Origin: Hofstenia miamia
Lineage: Eukaryota > Xenacoelomorpha > Acoela > Hofsteniidae
Reading direction: 5' to 3'
DNA length: 64,000 nucleotides
Assembly (NCBI GenBank): GCA_900660155.1
Contig: CABFPE010000077.1
Coordinates: 1,008,947-1,072,946 of the forward strand
Position numbers and translations under genes: made by a program. A model generated the notes under the pieces. That model saw only the letters and a program-made list of their open reading frames with translations. It was not told the origin of the DNA and searched no databases. This document shows, one piece after another, positions 23,501 through 33,013 of the stretch (position 1 is the stretch's first letter; every line of letters starts with the position of its first letter).

Positions 23501-26500
23501 GTTTGAACTAATTTGCGTTGCTTGCAACTGTTTACGCATTTGAGCTTGGTCTAATCTTATATGAAAAGATTTTATGCATTTGAAATCTAAACAATTGACC
23601 AGATCAATTTTTTGAGGTCAGCTTCAGGTCATCATTTTATCAAGTTTTATAATTGATTATTTTGCTCTCATATATTTTTGTTTAGTTAAGGCTGGGTCTG
23701 CGTTGGTTAATAGCTAGTAAGACAGACGGAGGCAATTGAAGCTGAGTGACACTTAATAATTATTCTTTTTTATTTTGTCCGTTCTGTACACTTGTAATTA
23801 TTCAGCCAGAAACTTTGGCATATAGAATATTTTGGTCTGCTTATTAACGTATTTGAGTATCGACCTCATCTTGTGAATATTTGTTGGGAAAGTGGCATGT
23901 CCCCTCTGTACTATGGTAAATTATTTCAAGTTTCCACTCTGTACACCATATTAGAATTTACCATAGTACAGGAAAACTTCTTCCACCACCATATTGAATA
24001 GAATTACGATTTCAATTTTATTTTTTATAGTTAAATGATCCCCGAATACTTAATGCCATAAAGTGTGGATTTAGGAAACCAAAGGAACTTTCAAAGTTTT
24101 TTTATCAAAATATGGTTACTTTGAAAAAATGTGTACGCAATATTTGATGCCCTAGGATTATAGAGGTCAATTTGTAGTTTTTCACTTCTAAATGAATTTT
24201 TAATTTTTTCAAATTATTTTAGTTTGAATAAAGATTTTACTTCTTATGAGAAAGAAGCTGATACTCAAGCCAATCGTGTTAAAAAAATGAAGGATGATGG
24301 TGCTGATTCTTATGATATTAAGAAGCAGGTGATACTTTGCACTTTATTTCCTGTAACAATATATTTAGGAAGAAGTTCTGAGTGAATGCAAATATATGCT
24401 TCCTGATACCAAAAATCGCCTGAAGAAAGCTGTCGCTGATTTACAATGTGTTATAGATCGTTTTAAGAATAAAGATGAAGCAGTAAGCATACATATTTTT
24501 ATGTTTTAAAATTTTTGAGGCACTTCAGTTTTTTCTTTCATTTTGTGAAAAAATGTTTATATAAAGATATTTATTCCATATGCTTCCGAAATAAGTCATT
24601 TTCAATCATCATGACTCAGGATTTGTTAACTTAAGAGGTCATTTCAACACTTGAATTCGCTATGCTCTCAAGTGGGGTGAATGGAAAGTTTTTTTAAAAA
24701 TCTAGTGTTTGTAATATTTATTTTATTTAACTTTTAAACTATATTGATCTTCAGATTGGATTTCAATAAAAATTTTATTTGTATTTTAAAAGTGTTCTTA
24801 TTCACTCTTTAGGGTGGGAGTGGATAGGAACACATGTTATTTTACTATTTATGTATCTTTCCACACTCTCTATGGGGTGAAAAAATCCAGTGAATGTGCT
24901 GCAAAAAATTGCAATGTTTCATCACAAATGCATAATGACAGTTAGCTTTAGGTATACGAAAGTCCCATGGCCATTGATTAATTAATCGAGAGAGTGTACA
25001 AAAAATGAATTTAAGAGAAGGCATAATAACCTACTTTTTTATATAATGTAATGACCAATATCACTAAAGTTGTATACTATAAGTTATATTCAAATGGTAA
25101 TGAGTTTTGCACATATATTGCTTCCATTTAGTCCTTTTACTAAGAATTGTGCTCATGTACTGATTGATATACATTTTCTTCCAAAATTAAGGCAAATCAC
25201 ATTTTCAAATGTTCTTCACGAGTGATTCGAACTTTCTTGGTAAAATAATTATATTTTTCTTCTTTATTTTCATCAGCATAAAAATTGATTTGACTTTCTT
25301 CAATATCCTCTTCAAGCTCATTCATTGGTATCTTTCTGATTAACTGTTCGTTCAGTGTTTTTCTTATTCACCCCACGAAAATTAATGTTTCGTTTTTTTA
25401 ATTACCAAACTCAGTTTTTGGCATTTAATATAATGTAATGTTCGTTAGAATATATATTGTGAACATGTATAGATTTACTTTGAGAAATGTATTATCTCTT
25501 TTAATTAGTTCCTTTCATTTCAGTGGGGCATTTTACTTTTAATAAAAAATTACTTTTAATTGAAATGCTAATAATATTAGATGAATATAGTTACAGTTTT
25601 TCCTATGTCACACAAAACTAAGTGTTTAACTTCTACGCAATTTAAAATGCAACAGAGCTAGGATTCACGCAAGTCTGCTTGACACTTGTACTTAGCTAAA
25701 ACTTTTCTCTATTTAAAATAAATGCTTGTCTTATACACAAATTATTATAAACATATTTACAAATTACAAGCTCAACCGAAAACACTTGGTCTGGCCGATG
25801 CTAACAGCCAGTAACCAATGTCACAATATTATGTATATTATGACAAATAAACTAGTAAAGCTGTAATTGGCTACTGTTTGTATTCACCCCATTTGACGGT
25901 AGTACTAAAATTTTAAGCATTTTTTGTTTGAATTGTTAGTTACTTCAAGTTATTATTTTCATTTAATTTATTAAATGTTTGTTGAATGTCCGCATGGTAT
26001 GCATTGACAGTTTCTCTTAGTTATGGTGAACTCGATTGATGACATCTTGAATTAAAGTGAACTATTTTCAATTTTGAAGAAAAGCGAACATTCTAATGAA
26101 GTGTTCGCAGCTGACCCCAAAGGGGGGGGGCGGTCGCCCAACCCTAAATGCGCCAGTCTCTTACCTAACCATATGCAGACATTGCTGACTAAGAAACTGT
26201 TTCTCATTGGACATGGCAATAGTAAACCAATGTCAGGTTCCACAGCTTCTGTATAGCATTGATGAGCCCCTTTGCAAAAGCAGGCTCATGAACACGTTCA
26301 ACCAGAGCTGCGTGTTGTGCACATCACACAGTATAAGCTTGTCTGGAATACTGCTACTTGTTTCAGCCGCTAAAATAGCCTAAAATTGTACCCACTCCCA
26401 AATTTCTTATATAAGTGTAATAGAATGAACTGCTTGAATCAAAGCAAAATGTTATAATGATATTGATTTTCCGGGTAGATAAATTCAAATAATATTTAAC

Positions 26501-27007
26501 TATCTAAGCCAACCACAGTTGTAGTCTGTAATCATTCCATTGTCATGATACTTTTCGTTTTTAAATGCTCGAGAGCAAAAATAGATTCATTTATATTAAT
26601 CATTATAGACAGTACACTGAATTGAAAACGCAAATGAAAAGCGCAATGTAGCCTACTAAATTGTTGCCCCAGAAATCCCTGTAAGAATCCCCACAAGCCA
26701 AAATCTTACCCCCACACCACATGTGGTGTATTTAACTCAAATCTAGACGAAACCTTTATATATTTACATGACATTAAGCGGTTTAAAAAAATTATTTTGA
26801 TTACAACCAAAAATTATATTCCATGAAATTTACACATTGGTAGACTTGATAAACCTTGAAGTTCACTTGCTGCTATGCAGCACAAAAATATTTATAATTT
26901 GTACATAGATGAAAGATACTGTAATAATGTGATGTTTTTAGGAGCAATTAGAAGAATATAAAAATGCTGTTGATGCTATAGGAAAGGCTGGTGATGTCAT
27001 TTCATAG
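14523..27007 (+). CDS. TBCA: Tubulin-folding cofactor A (four exons, 121 aa)
   Basis: TBCA is a small cytoplasmic chaperone that binds beta-tubulin after release from the CCT chaperonin and feeds it into alpha/beta dimer assembly. Exons are 14523-14602, 24223-24328, 24369-24482 and 26942-27007. All introns are GT-AG (phases 2, 0, 0) and the frame stays open to a TAG at 27005-27007. Residues 18-27, LKIKTGVVKR, are the family's signature N-terminus. The rest is almost entirely charged helix (YEKEADTQANRVKKMK, then DSYDIKKQEEVL, then LPDTKNRLKKAV), fitting the three-helix-bundle fold. At 121 aa it is close to the usual 105-120 aa, with a slightly longer N-terminus. The ATG at 14523 is the only start in exon 1 and is in frame with the signature. 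Introns 1 and 3 are filled with mobile elements, yet all splice sites and the coding sequence are intact. Confidence 0.93.
14974..15446 (-). repeat. Two copies of a dispersed repeat in TBCA intron 1 (minus orientation)
   Basis: The reverse complements of about 14990-15095 and 15250-15330 share the order 'atttctca', then a TTTATTTT-like tract, then 'ctattct' with a nearby 'cttcgcc'. The same order occurs on the plus strand at 16787-16845 and 17885-17990. Long open frames on the minus strand here (60 and 68 codons, all hydrophobic) follow from low complexity and are not called as genes. Confidence 0.45.
16730..16885. repeat. Short inverted-repeat unit in TBCA intron 1
   Basis: The left side has gcttgctacgaatttggtttgttat and the right side has ataacaaaattcgtagcacg, which are imperfect inverted copies around a centre near 16810. 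The centre holds the ttatgtattttattg...atttctca motif shared with the other intron-1 repeats. It looks like a small MITE. No target duplication was found. Confidence 0.5.
17880..17990 (+). repeat. Further copy of the intron-1 repeat
   Basis: The sequence ttatgtattttattggatttctca at 17886 matches ttatgtattttattgtatttctca at 16788 except for one base. It is followed in both by tagtgtttattt; the 17.9-kb copy alone continues with cactattcttcatcttcgc, shared in part with the minus-strand copies near 15 kb. Confidence 0.5.
18596..19064 (-). pseudogene. Unrecognised broken ORF in TBCA intron 1
   Basis: Two open pieces, 19064-18798 (88 codons) and 18781-18596 (61 codons), lie end to end on the minus strand, separated by stops and a frame change. 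The second contains LCKHCVLF, a CxxC with a hydrophobic follow-up as in transposase zinc fingers, but this is too little to classify. GC content is higher than in the surroundings, suggesting former coding sequence. No function is proposed. Confidence 0.25.
19411..20200 (-). mobile_element. CR1/Jockey-like LINE, 3' end fragment (minus)
   Basis: On the minus strand the pieces 20108-19845 and 19823-19584 give the C-terminal part of a LINE ORF2 protein. It contains LLYASLCWWPSR followed by MERFQKHTFKW (family LYgse.W ... le..Q.r), then the region DDVTFSIRRPKKHRTLYSFF with the terminal FF and N.P motifs of Jockey/CR1 clades. The 3' end is a TAA/TTA microsatellite at 19411-19432, the usual tail of such elements. 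The fragment starts inside the gene, so it is 5'-truncated. A related copy lies at 21300-22130 in opposite orientation. Confidence 0.8.
20201..21299. other. TBCA intron 1 sequence between the two LINE fragments
   Basis: AT-rich with no ORF of substance. The overlapping open frames at 20614-20956 on both strands do not resemble any family. Confidence 0.45.
21300..22130 (+). mobile_element. CR1/Jockey-like LINE, 3' end fragment (plus)
   Basis: The plus strand at about 21410-21475 reads VSSGASQDSVFAILFF, the RT block normally seen as SSGVPQGSVLGPLLF. Further on HHTHLGVQL, then DDVAFSICRPKKHR and HACIAANYILT closely match the minus-strand fragment at 19411-20200. Frameshifts and stops occur throughout. 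It ends at cagcggctaa followed by a TTATTATTA tract at 22115-22128. The last block, xgtcttcagcggctaa, is also the end of the other fragment, so both have genuine 3' ends. Confidence 0.8.
22216..22370 (+). repeat. 155-bp copy left of an assembly gap
   Basis: The sequence from taagaatttcgtg to ttacctaat is repeated without visible differences at 22392-22546 on the other side of a run of 21 N. Such duplication at a gap usually means that the two contig ends overlap and were not merged. Confidence 0.9.
22371..22391. other. Assembly gap (21 N)
   Basis: A run of 21 undetermined bases inside TBCA intron 1. Confidence 0.99.
22392..22546 (+). repeat. 155-bp copy right of the assembly gap
   Basis: Identical by eye to 22216-22370. 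Confidence 0.9.
23906..23971. repeat. Perfect 17-bp inverted repeat in TBCA intron 1
   Basis: The arms ctgtactatggtaaatt (23906-23922) and aatttaccatagtacag (23955-23971) are exact reverse complements with a 32-nt loop. It lies about 250 bp before exon 2. It could be a small foldback repeat; no function is evident. Confidence 0.75.
24329..24368 (+). other. TBCA: 40-nt intron 2 of TBCA
   Basis: The intron begins gtgata and ends tatatttag between the codons CAG and GAA. Its length is not a multiple of three, and reading through it would break the frame that joins the KKQ and EEV blocks. It is therefore a true intron, near the lower size limit for animals. Confidence 0.88.
24668..25896. mobile_element. 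Inverted-terminal-repeat element in TBCA intron 3
   Basis: The left end tcaagtggggtgaatggaa (about 24668-24686) and the reverse complement of the right end, tcaaatggggtgaatacaa (about 25878-25896), match at 16 of 19 positions. Internal copies of tggggtga (24874) and ttcacccca (25368) suggest subterminal repeats. The interior does not code. The element class and target duplication were not determined. Confidence 0.55.
26110..26425 (-). mobile_element. hAT-derived fragment: promoter and exon 1 of the 42.5-46.6 kb family
   Basis: In reverse, 26425-26153 aligns with 43298-43570, the TATA box plus first exon of the hAT element, at roughly 80-85% identity by eye (blocks gggagtgggta, ctgtgt.atgtgcacaacacgcag, ggttgaacgtgtt.atgagcctgct). 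It covers the same span from the TATATAA motif to the splice donor (ggttag/gtaag) and then switches at about 26152 to actggcgcatttaggg followed by a run of C/G, which looks like a hAT terminus. It is therefore a rearranged or internally deleted relative. Open frames across it (26052-26256) are not genes. Confidence 0.65.
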
Positions 27008-27059
27008 TATTTGTAGAATGGTTAGACAAAGAAAAGTTGAGATTGGGACATAAATTTGT

Positions 27060-27065
27060 AATAAA
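27060..27065 (+). terminator. TBCA: Poly(A) signal of TBCA
   Basis: AATAAA lies 53 nt after the stop codon, followed by a T-rich stretch (ttttattataag). This gives a very short 3' UTR. Confidence 0.75.
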
Positions 27066-27735
27066 CTATTTCGTGTAACTTTTATTATAAGTTTCGAATA
27101 ATGGATTTATAATTTCATTTTATTGAACTGGCTAAAAATACATAATGAACTAAATTATGCAACAACTATATAATAAAACAATGACACATATCGTACATTA
27201 GAGATTTCATTTTTTCATAGTTAGGAAAAGTTTACACATGTAGGTATAATTACATGCAATGATTGTGTGCTTGTTTTCAGGCTACTAGCAATCATATCTA
27301 TGCAATTTTATAACGTTATTATGCGGTTCAATAGTATAGATAACGATTTTTTTGTTCTAAACAATTCCAATGTGTTTTTGTAGCAGTGATTGGATACGGT
27401 TAGCATGTATTCTGTTGGGCATTCACACTACCTGTTAAGTAACTTTATACATTAAGATACATGTATATGCCACGTATCTTTAATACCTTGCTTACCTCAT
27501 TGGATTGAATGAATCAGGACTCCTGCTTACTTCCATGTGAAATCATGAAAACTACATTAGTAGAACAGATCCCTAGGACGTGAATATTTGAGCTTTTGAC
27601 CCTGGCGGGGTTATTGGCTGTGACTATGATGTGATTGTGTATTTTAATCGTCTATTTCTGACATTTTGCAACCGTTTAATGAAACGCATTTTCTTTCTAG
27701 GTCCTTTATAATTTTCCGCTGTTTATTGATGTATA
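27066..27735. other. Intergenic after TBCA
   Basis: No gene or repeat recognised. Confidence 0.45.
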
Positions 27736-27739
27736 GCTT

Positions 27740-28860
27740 TGAGCATGTTTCACACCAAAACGTTCAGCTGCAGTGATTTGCGGATTGAAGAATCAAAATC
27801 TAGTATTAGGCGGATATTTGGGCCGCTTAATTGAGCGCGGAGTACTTCATTCTTTGCTTCCGCAATTTCTGGTCAAATCAAAAACCATAATTACGTACTT
27901 AATAAGTACGCCTTACCAGTTACATCATTCAACACCAACGCCTTTACAGAACGAAAGTATGTCTGTGCATACTTATTTTCATCCACTCTCATTGGTGTAA
28001 ATTCAATATTCGATATTCCACGTGTTATAGTGACAGTGCAAATTTCTAAATCCATATGAGAATGGGTTTGATTTTACAGGCGTTCTTATTTGTAGATTGG
28101 GAACAAGTGCTAGAGCAATACGTCGAATCGCTTCATTTGGAAGAACATTTTCTTTTTTTAGAAAGTATTGACCAGGTGGTGAAATTTGCATAAATTGGTA
28201 TGTGGCTGGTGTAGTTAACAGTGTTTTTTCATTTTCGAAATGCACACTGTCTGTAATGCATAGCATCCTTAGGCTCAGTGTCGTGTCTGTAATTTCGATT
28301 TTGTAGTATAAAGCAGAGTTGTGGTGGAATTGGAAATTTGAAGTGAAAAATCATCCATCAATCGTAGAAGTTTGAGACGAAGGCTAACCGCTCCTATCAG
28401 TAATTTTTGCTTTTAAAAAATTCACAGCTACAGATCCATAGAAATTTGGTTCAAAACTTTTGGTTTTCTGTTTTAGAACCAAATCTTGAAATTGTCCATC
28501 TAGGGCAGTATACTTATCTATAATAATATCCACTGAGTCTTAGAAATGAATTTTACAGTGTGGCATTCTTTAATAGCTCCGTTGCTAGCAATACTGTATA
28601 CATCGACTGTTTGTGTTAAAACACCATTAGCATAAAGATTGTAATCACTAAATAATGAATGTAGGAAGTTGTTTACTAGGGAAACATGATCCCGTTTAGT
28701 AACATCAATATTATACCAGGTAAATAACTCCCATTTTAGCCAATTGTACACTTTACAAATCAATATATTCATTTTGTTCTGAACCAAAATGTAATTCAAT
28801 TTTGGACCACTAAAACTTAGTATTGGAACATATTTGTATGCAGCCACCTTTGAAGGTTAT
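27740..28860 (-). pseudogene. Capsid-like gene of a Polinton/Maverick or adintovirus-like element
   Basis: Open pieces on the minus strand at 28847-28518 and 28266-28003, plus a C-terminal stretch at about 27880-27740 in another frame, follow the order of a large protein family carried by Polinton/Maverick elements and adintoviruses, often annotated as F54H12.2-like. It is probably a capsid component. Supporting blocks are VNNFLHSLFSDYNL (N-terminal third; the family shows a VNN.LHSLF motif), KSNPFSYGFRNLH (NPF.f..f.l block), and a C-terminal beta-rich stretch with RLILDFD. The capsid assignment of the family is literature knowledge recalled without checking. Several stops and frameshifts break the gene; it cannot be expressed as one protein. 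Confidence 0.6.
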
Positions 28861-28869
28861 CACAGCCGT

Positions 28870-28995
28870 TCTCCTTGAAAGATGTCAGTATTTATATCCG
28901 AATGACGCCCACTTTTTTCTGATTGGTCTAGAGGGGGAACTTTGACCTCTGCCAGCTCGTGGCTATTGACGGGGATGTTGTAGTGACGTCATTGA
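28870..28995. promoter_or_regulatory. Promoter-like segment upstream of the capsid-like gene
   Basis: GC-richer than its surroundings, with gattggt (an inverted CCAAT box, about 28920) and tgacgtca (a perfect CRE/ATF site, 28984-28991). It lies directly upstream of the minus-strand capsid-like ORF. The role is inferred from motif content and position only. Confidence 0.35.
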
Positions 28996-29420
28996 CTCAT
29001 GTACTTTTAATAGTTTTTACATTATTTATGTGATCTAATTTAGTTTGCATGTTTTATTTTACTTTACATACTTGTTTTTTTGTTAATATACATGACATTG
29101 TATAGTCATTGATTCATATACTTTTACTAGTTTTTATGTTATTTATATGTGCTAATTTAGTTTACATGTTTTAATTTACTTATATACTTGTTTTTTTAAT
29201 GTACGTGACATTGTATAGTCATTGATTCATATACTTTTACTAGTGACTTATACTTATTTTATGTGGCCTAATTTAGTTTGCATGTTTTATTTTCAGTTAC
29301 ACACTTGCTTTTTTATTAATATACGTGACATTGTTAGTTGACTAATTGGAGATACTACATCACACATTAATTTAGTTTGCACGTTCATTTATTTTACATG
29401 CACCCACGTTTTTTTTAGTT
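28989..29420 (+). repeat. Tandem repeat, three copies of about 115 bp plus a partial copy
   Basis: Units start at 28989, 29106 and 29219 with tcattga.tcat.tactttta.tagt and each contains ctaatttagttt.catgtttt and ends in acgtgacattgt. Spacing is 117 and 113 bp. A partial fourth unit (aatttagtttgcacg) is at 29371-29420. The copies have diverged by roughly 10-15%. Confidence 0.8.
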
Positions 29421-29887
29421 TCTATAGTGATCCACTAGTTTTCCATTGTAAAAATGCCATGCATTTTATTCGTTTTGCTAATATCCAAATTTCGAGTAAT
29501 ATTTCGTTAAACCTGACATAACAGCCATAATACACGTTAAAAGCAAACTAGTTTTCGGAAAAATTAAACAGGGTTAATACATAAAGACGCAATGTCGTTT
29601 TCTAAAAATTATACATGCAATGTTATTAATAGGATTTATACACATACACGCTTTCAATATACGCTATTATTATTAAATTAGTTTTACACTTCGAACTTCG
29701 TTTTGCATTTCTTTTTGGTGTATACGGAACTTCCATGGCTGTACATATTGTAGACTGTTACATCTTTTGTCGACTTACACGGCGTTTATAGCTTTAATGC
29801 ACAAGGTCCTCATCCACTTGTACTATAGTTGGTATAGAAATTAGAATACGTTTTCTAGATAATTCACCATTCTTCTAGTTGGCTTCC

Positions 29888-30032
29888 TGCTACATATCCG
29901 ATTTGTCATCTATAGATGTGATTTCCATTCGTTAAACTAGTCACAATTCCATGCTATGCTCTGCTTTTTGTTCTAAATGTACATACTTGTAAACACATGA
30001 ACCTATATGATAAATATTTTGTATTAATCAAT
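29888..30032 (-). repeat. Repeat arm, inverted relative to 31951-32086
   Basis: The reverse complement of this segment matches 31951-32086 and its tandem copy at 32756-32891 at about 90%. Shared blocks are ctagtcacaattccatgcta and acacatgaacctatatgata. A more diverged copy is at about 35690-35755. It belongs to the mobile-element complex between 27.7 and 38.2 kb. Confidence 0.7.
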
Positions 30033-30305
30033 AGGAAAACGTTTACAAAAAATTTGAGTTCTAGAACAGCTAATAATTCAATATGTAAAGTTTAGTTGTT
30101 AGTTAAAAATGACAAATTAAACAAATGATTATGTATAAATAATTGCTTTCAGTCAATTACTAGTAAAGAAAATTAGACACATTCGATTAAAATAAAATAC
30201 TTGATAAAGCAATGCATATAAATTCACTTAAAGCAAAAACGTGTTTGGTGAAAAGAGAAAAATACAACAACATATATAGATGGTGAAAATAAATATAGAT
30301 GGGTT

Positions 30306-31411
30306 ATGAAAATAGGAATATCGCCATACCTTAATTGCATGTTGATGCATTTGAAATCAAAAACGCATTCCCTTCAATCTTTGAATACATTAGTCACTGA
30401 TGTGTACTATTCTTCACACTGTGGAAAGTCAACTATCATTCTAATTGCTCACGCCAAAACGCTGTGTGACGAGATTATTAATGATGAAGCATTTCTTTGA
30501 TTTAATTTGCTAAAATTAATAGCTCCTTAATACAATAATTGTAAAAAAGATGCACAATTGTATGAAATAGTGATTAATAAATCATTTCACTAATCTGGAT
30601 AAACACATCATAACTCGAGAAAGCAAATAATGGTAGAGAGCAAACAATTTATTAAATAAACATGAATGCATGCTTGTATTGTTTACTCATTTCGATAACA
30701 TTAGGAAGAAACATAAATTAATTGAAATGATGTGTTTGCTTTTCAAATTAAAAATATATGTTAATGTAAATTTCTACTCATTCTCATTATAAAGAAGGCA
30801 TGCCCATGATTAATGTTGTTCCTTTGTGAAACAGTCAGACGAGCTTACCTGGGAAATTTATTGATAAAGACTATTTTAATAGATATACCAGGACAAGTGT
30901 TTTTATCATCACTTCCAAAGTAATATTTATAACAAATTTAAAATGAAAATGAAGCATGTGGACTATTTCAAAGAATTTTCAGAAAGTTTACTAAGTGAAA
31001 ACGGAGTTCAATATTTGATGGTATGGGTGAAACTGTGATACAATCAGGCATTTGCTAAACTTGTTATAGCCGGAAGACATTTAAATTGTGGCATTGTTGA
31101 TCACCCATTCAGTTTTTTCAAATTGGCACTGTTCCAGTCTAATTAAGAAAAATGCCTCTGGAATATTTTTGTTTAATTCAGTACGTGATAGATTGCAGAT
31201 TAGAATTTTAGAAACTCAGATGGGGATTATGTGCGAATTGTTGGCTGCATATAAAAAGGCAGTTAGCAAACCATACAGCTATTTGTTTATAAATTTCGTT
31301 CAGGACATATCAAATGAATTACGTCTTTCAACAAACCTTGAAGGTAGACAAATTTTCTATGGAACTGATTTNGAATTATCCCACTTGGTGATGAAAAGAC
31401 TACAATTCTAA
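30306..31411 (+). pseudogene. Packaging-ATPase remnant of the Polinton-like element
   Basis: The ORF at 31088-31411 carries a pattern known from the DNA-packaging (FtsK/HerA-type) ATPases of Polinton/Maverick elements and adintoviruses: VRDRLQIRILETQM (family nPRD..QI..LA.QM), then SKPYSYLFINF (PyGYLliD), then ELRLSTN (elRLRTN). Upstream, 30306-30500 contains HCGKSTI, a possible Walker A loop whose first glycine is lost. The middle, including any Walker B strand, is not readable. One base (31372) is N. These enzymes pump the element's DNA into capsids. Here the gene is fragmented and cannot work. Confidence 0.6.
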
Positions 31412-32208
31412 AATACCGCCAGTATGCAGAGACCGCACTATTAAAACATTCAAAGTCGAAAAAATTACAATTCTAAGAACGTCAAATGGACTAGCATTTT
31501 TCAATTATCTTTTACGCATTAGGATAAACTATATATAATATCGAAATGCATTAAAATCTCAAATCATTATATACAACAACAAACCCCCTTCATTCAAGAT
31601 GATATACAAGTAAAATGAAACGCTGTTCAAACACCCACTCAACAACGACAATGTCAACAGGATAACACAACCGGTGATGAATTAAAAAACTTTTTAAACA
31701 GTTCAAATACAAGTGCTCTCCTACATGATGACACAATTTATACAAGTGCTGGCTCATCATTTATTGAATTCAAAACGCCTTGCAAACACAAAACAAAGGA
31801 CTGAACCAATGTGCGTGCAATTTTAAAAGGCATTGGTACGATCCCTGCCCATTTGGTTAAAAATAATCCTGTTTGTGAGACTTTAAATAGAAAGGAACTT
31901 ATTGTTTGGAATTAATTGTAATTGATAAACAAATTAATTTTTAATGTGTTATTGATTAATACAAAATATTTATCATATAGGTTCATGTGTTTACAAGTAT
32001 ATATGCTTAGAACAAAAAGCGGAGCATAGCATGGAATTGTGACTAGTTGAACGAATAGAAATACACATCAAATCGGATGTGTAGCATCTGCTACAGTGGG
32101 CCCGTGTTGTGTACACTACAAACAATGGCAAGCCTGGCAATTTGTAATGAAAATGTAACAAACGTGAGATTAGGGTTGAAATTAGTGATAATATCAAAGA
32201 TTTTGAAA
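31404..32208 (+). repeat. 805-bp tandem duplication, copy A
   Basis: Followed directly by copy B at 32209-33013, the two being about 99% identical, with small compensating indels and a few substitutions. Copy A contains a frameshifted version of a short threonine/asparagine-rich reading frame that is open in copy B (about 32436-32664, ending in a cysteine-containing tail CAC). The duplicated minus-strand 68-codon frames at 31991-32197 and 32796-33002 are not believed to be genes. Confidence 0.9.
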
Positions 32209-33013
32209 AATTCTAAAATACCGCCAGTATGCAGAGACCGCACTATTAAAACATTCAAAGTCGAAAAAATTACAATTCTAAGAACGTCAAATGGACTAGC
32301 ATTTTTCAATTATCTTTTACGCATTAGGATAAACTATATATAATATCGAAATGCATTAAAATCTCAAATCATTATATACAAAACAAACCCCCTTCATTCA
32401 AGATGATATACAAGTAAAATGAAACGCTGTTCAAACACCCACTCAACAACGACAATGTCAACAGGATAACACAACCGGTGATGAATTAAAAAACTTTTTA
32501 AACAGTTCAAATACAAGTGCTCTCCTACATGATGACACAATTTATACAAGTGCTGGCTCAACATTTATTGAATTCAAAACCGCCTTGCAAACACAAAACA
32601 AACGACTGAACCAATGTGCGTGCAATTTTAAAAGGCATTGGTACGATCCCTGCCCATTTGGTTAAAAATAATCCTGTTTGTGAGACTTTAAATAGAAAGG
32701 AACTTATTGTTTGGAATTAATTGTAATTGATAAACAAATTAATTTTTAATGTGTTATTGATTAATACAAAATATTTATCATATAGGTTCATGTGTTTACA
32801 AGTATATATGCTTAGAACAAAAAGCGGAGCATAGCATGGAATTGTGACTAGTTGAACGAATAGAAATACACATCAAATCGGATGTGTAGCATCTGCTACA
32901 GTGGGCCCGTGTTGTGTACACTACAAACAATGGCAAGCCTGGCAATTTGTAATGAAAATGTAACAAACGTGAGATTAGGGTTGAAATTAGTGATAATATC
33001 AAAGATTTTGAAA
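32209..33013 (+). repeat. 805-bp tandem duplication, copy B
   Basis: Same sequence as copy A. Its last 100 bp also form the outer part of the left arm of the 918-bp inverted repeat (from 32914). An open plus-strand reading of about 75 codons, with GDELKNF and FIEFKTALQ, ends at about 32664. It has no ATG in frame and its family is not recognised. Confidence 0.9.

Noticed and set aside
28518-28847. Host gene on the minus strand
   Set aside because: The protein blocks follow a Polinton/adintovirus family, the frame is broken repeatedly, and the neighbourhood carries another gene of the same kind of element.
30306-30500. CGKST as proof of a P-loop enzyme
   Set aside because: The short motif alone is weak. 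It is used only as supporting evidence for the ATPase remnant because of its position upstream of the convincing C-terminal part.
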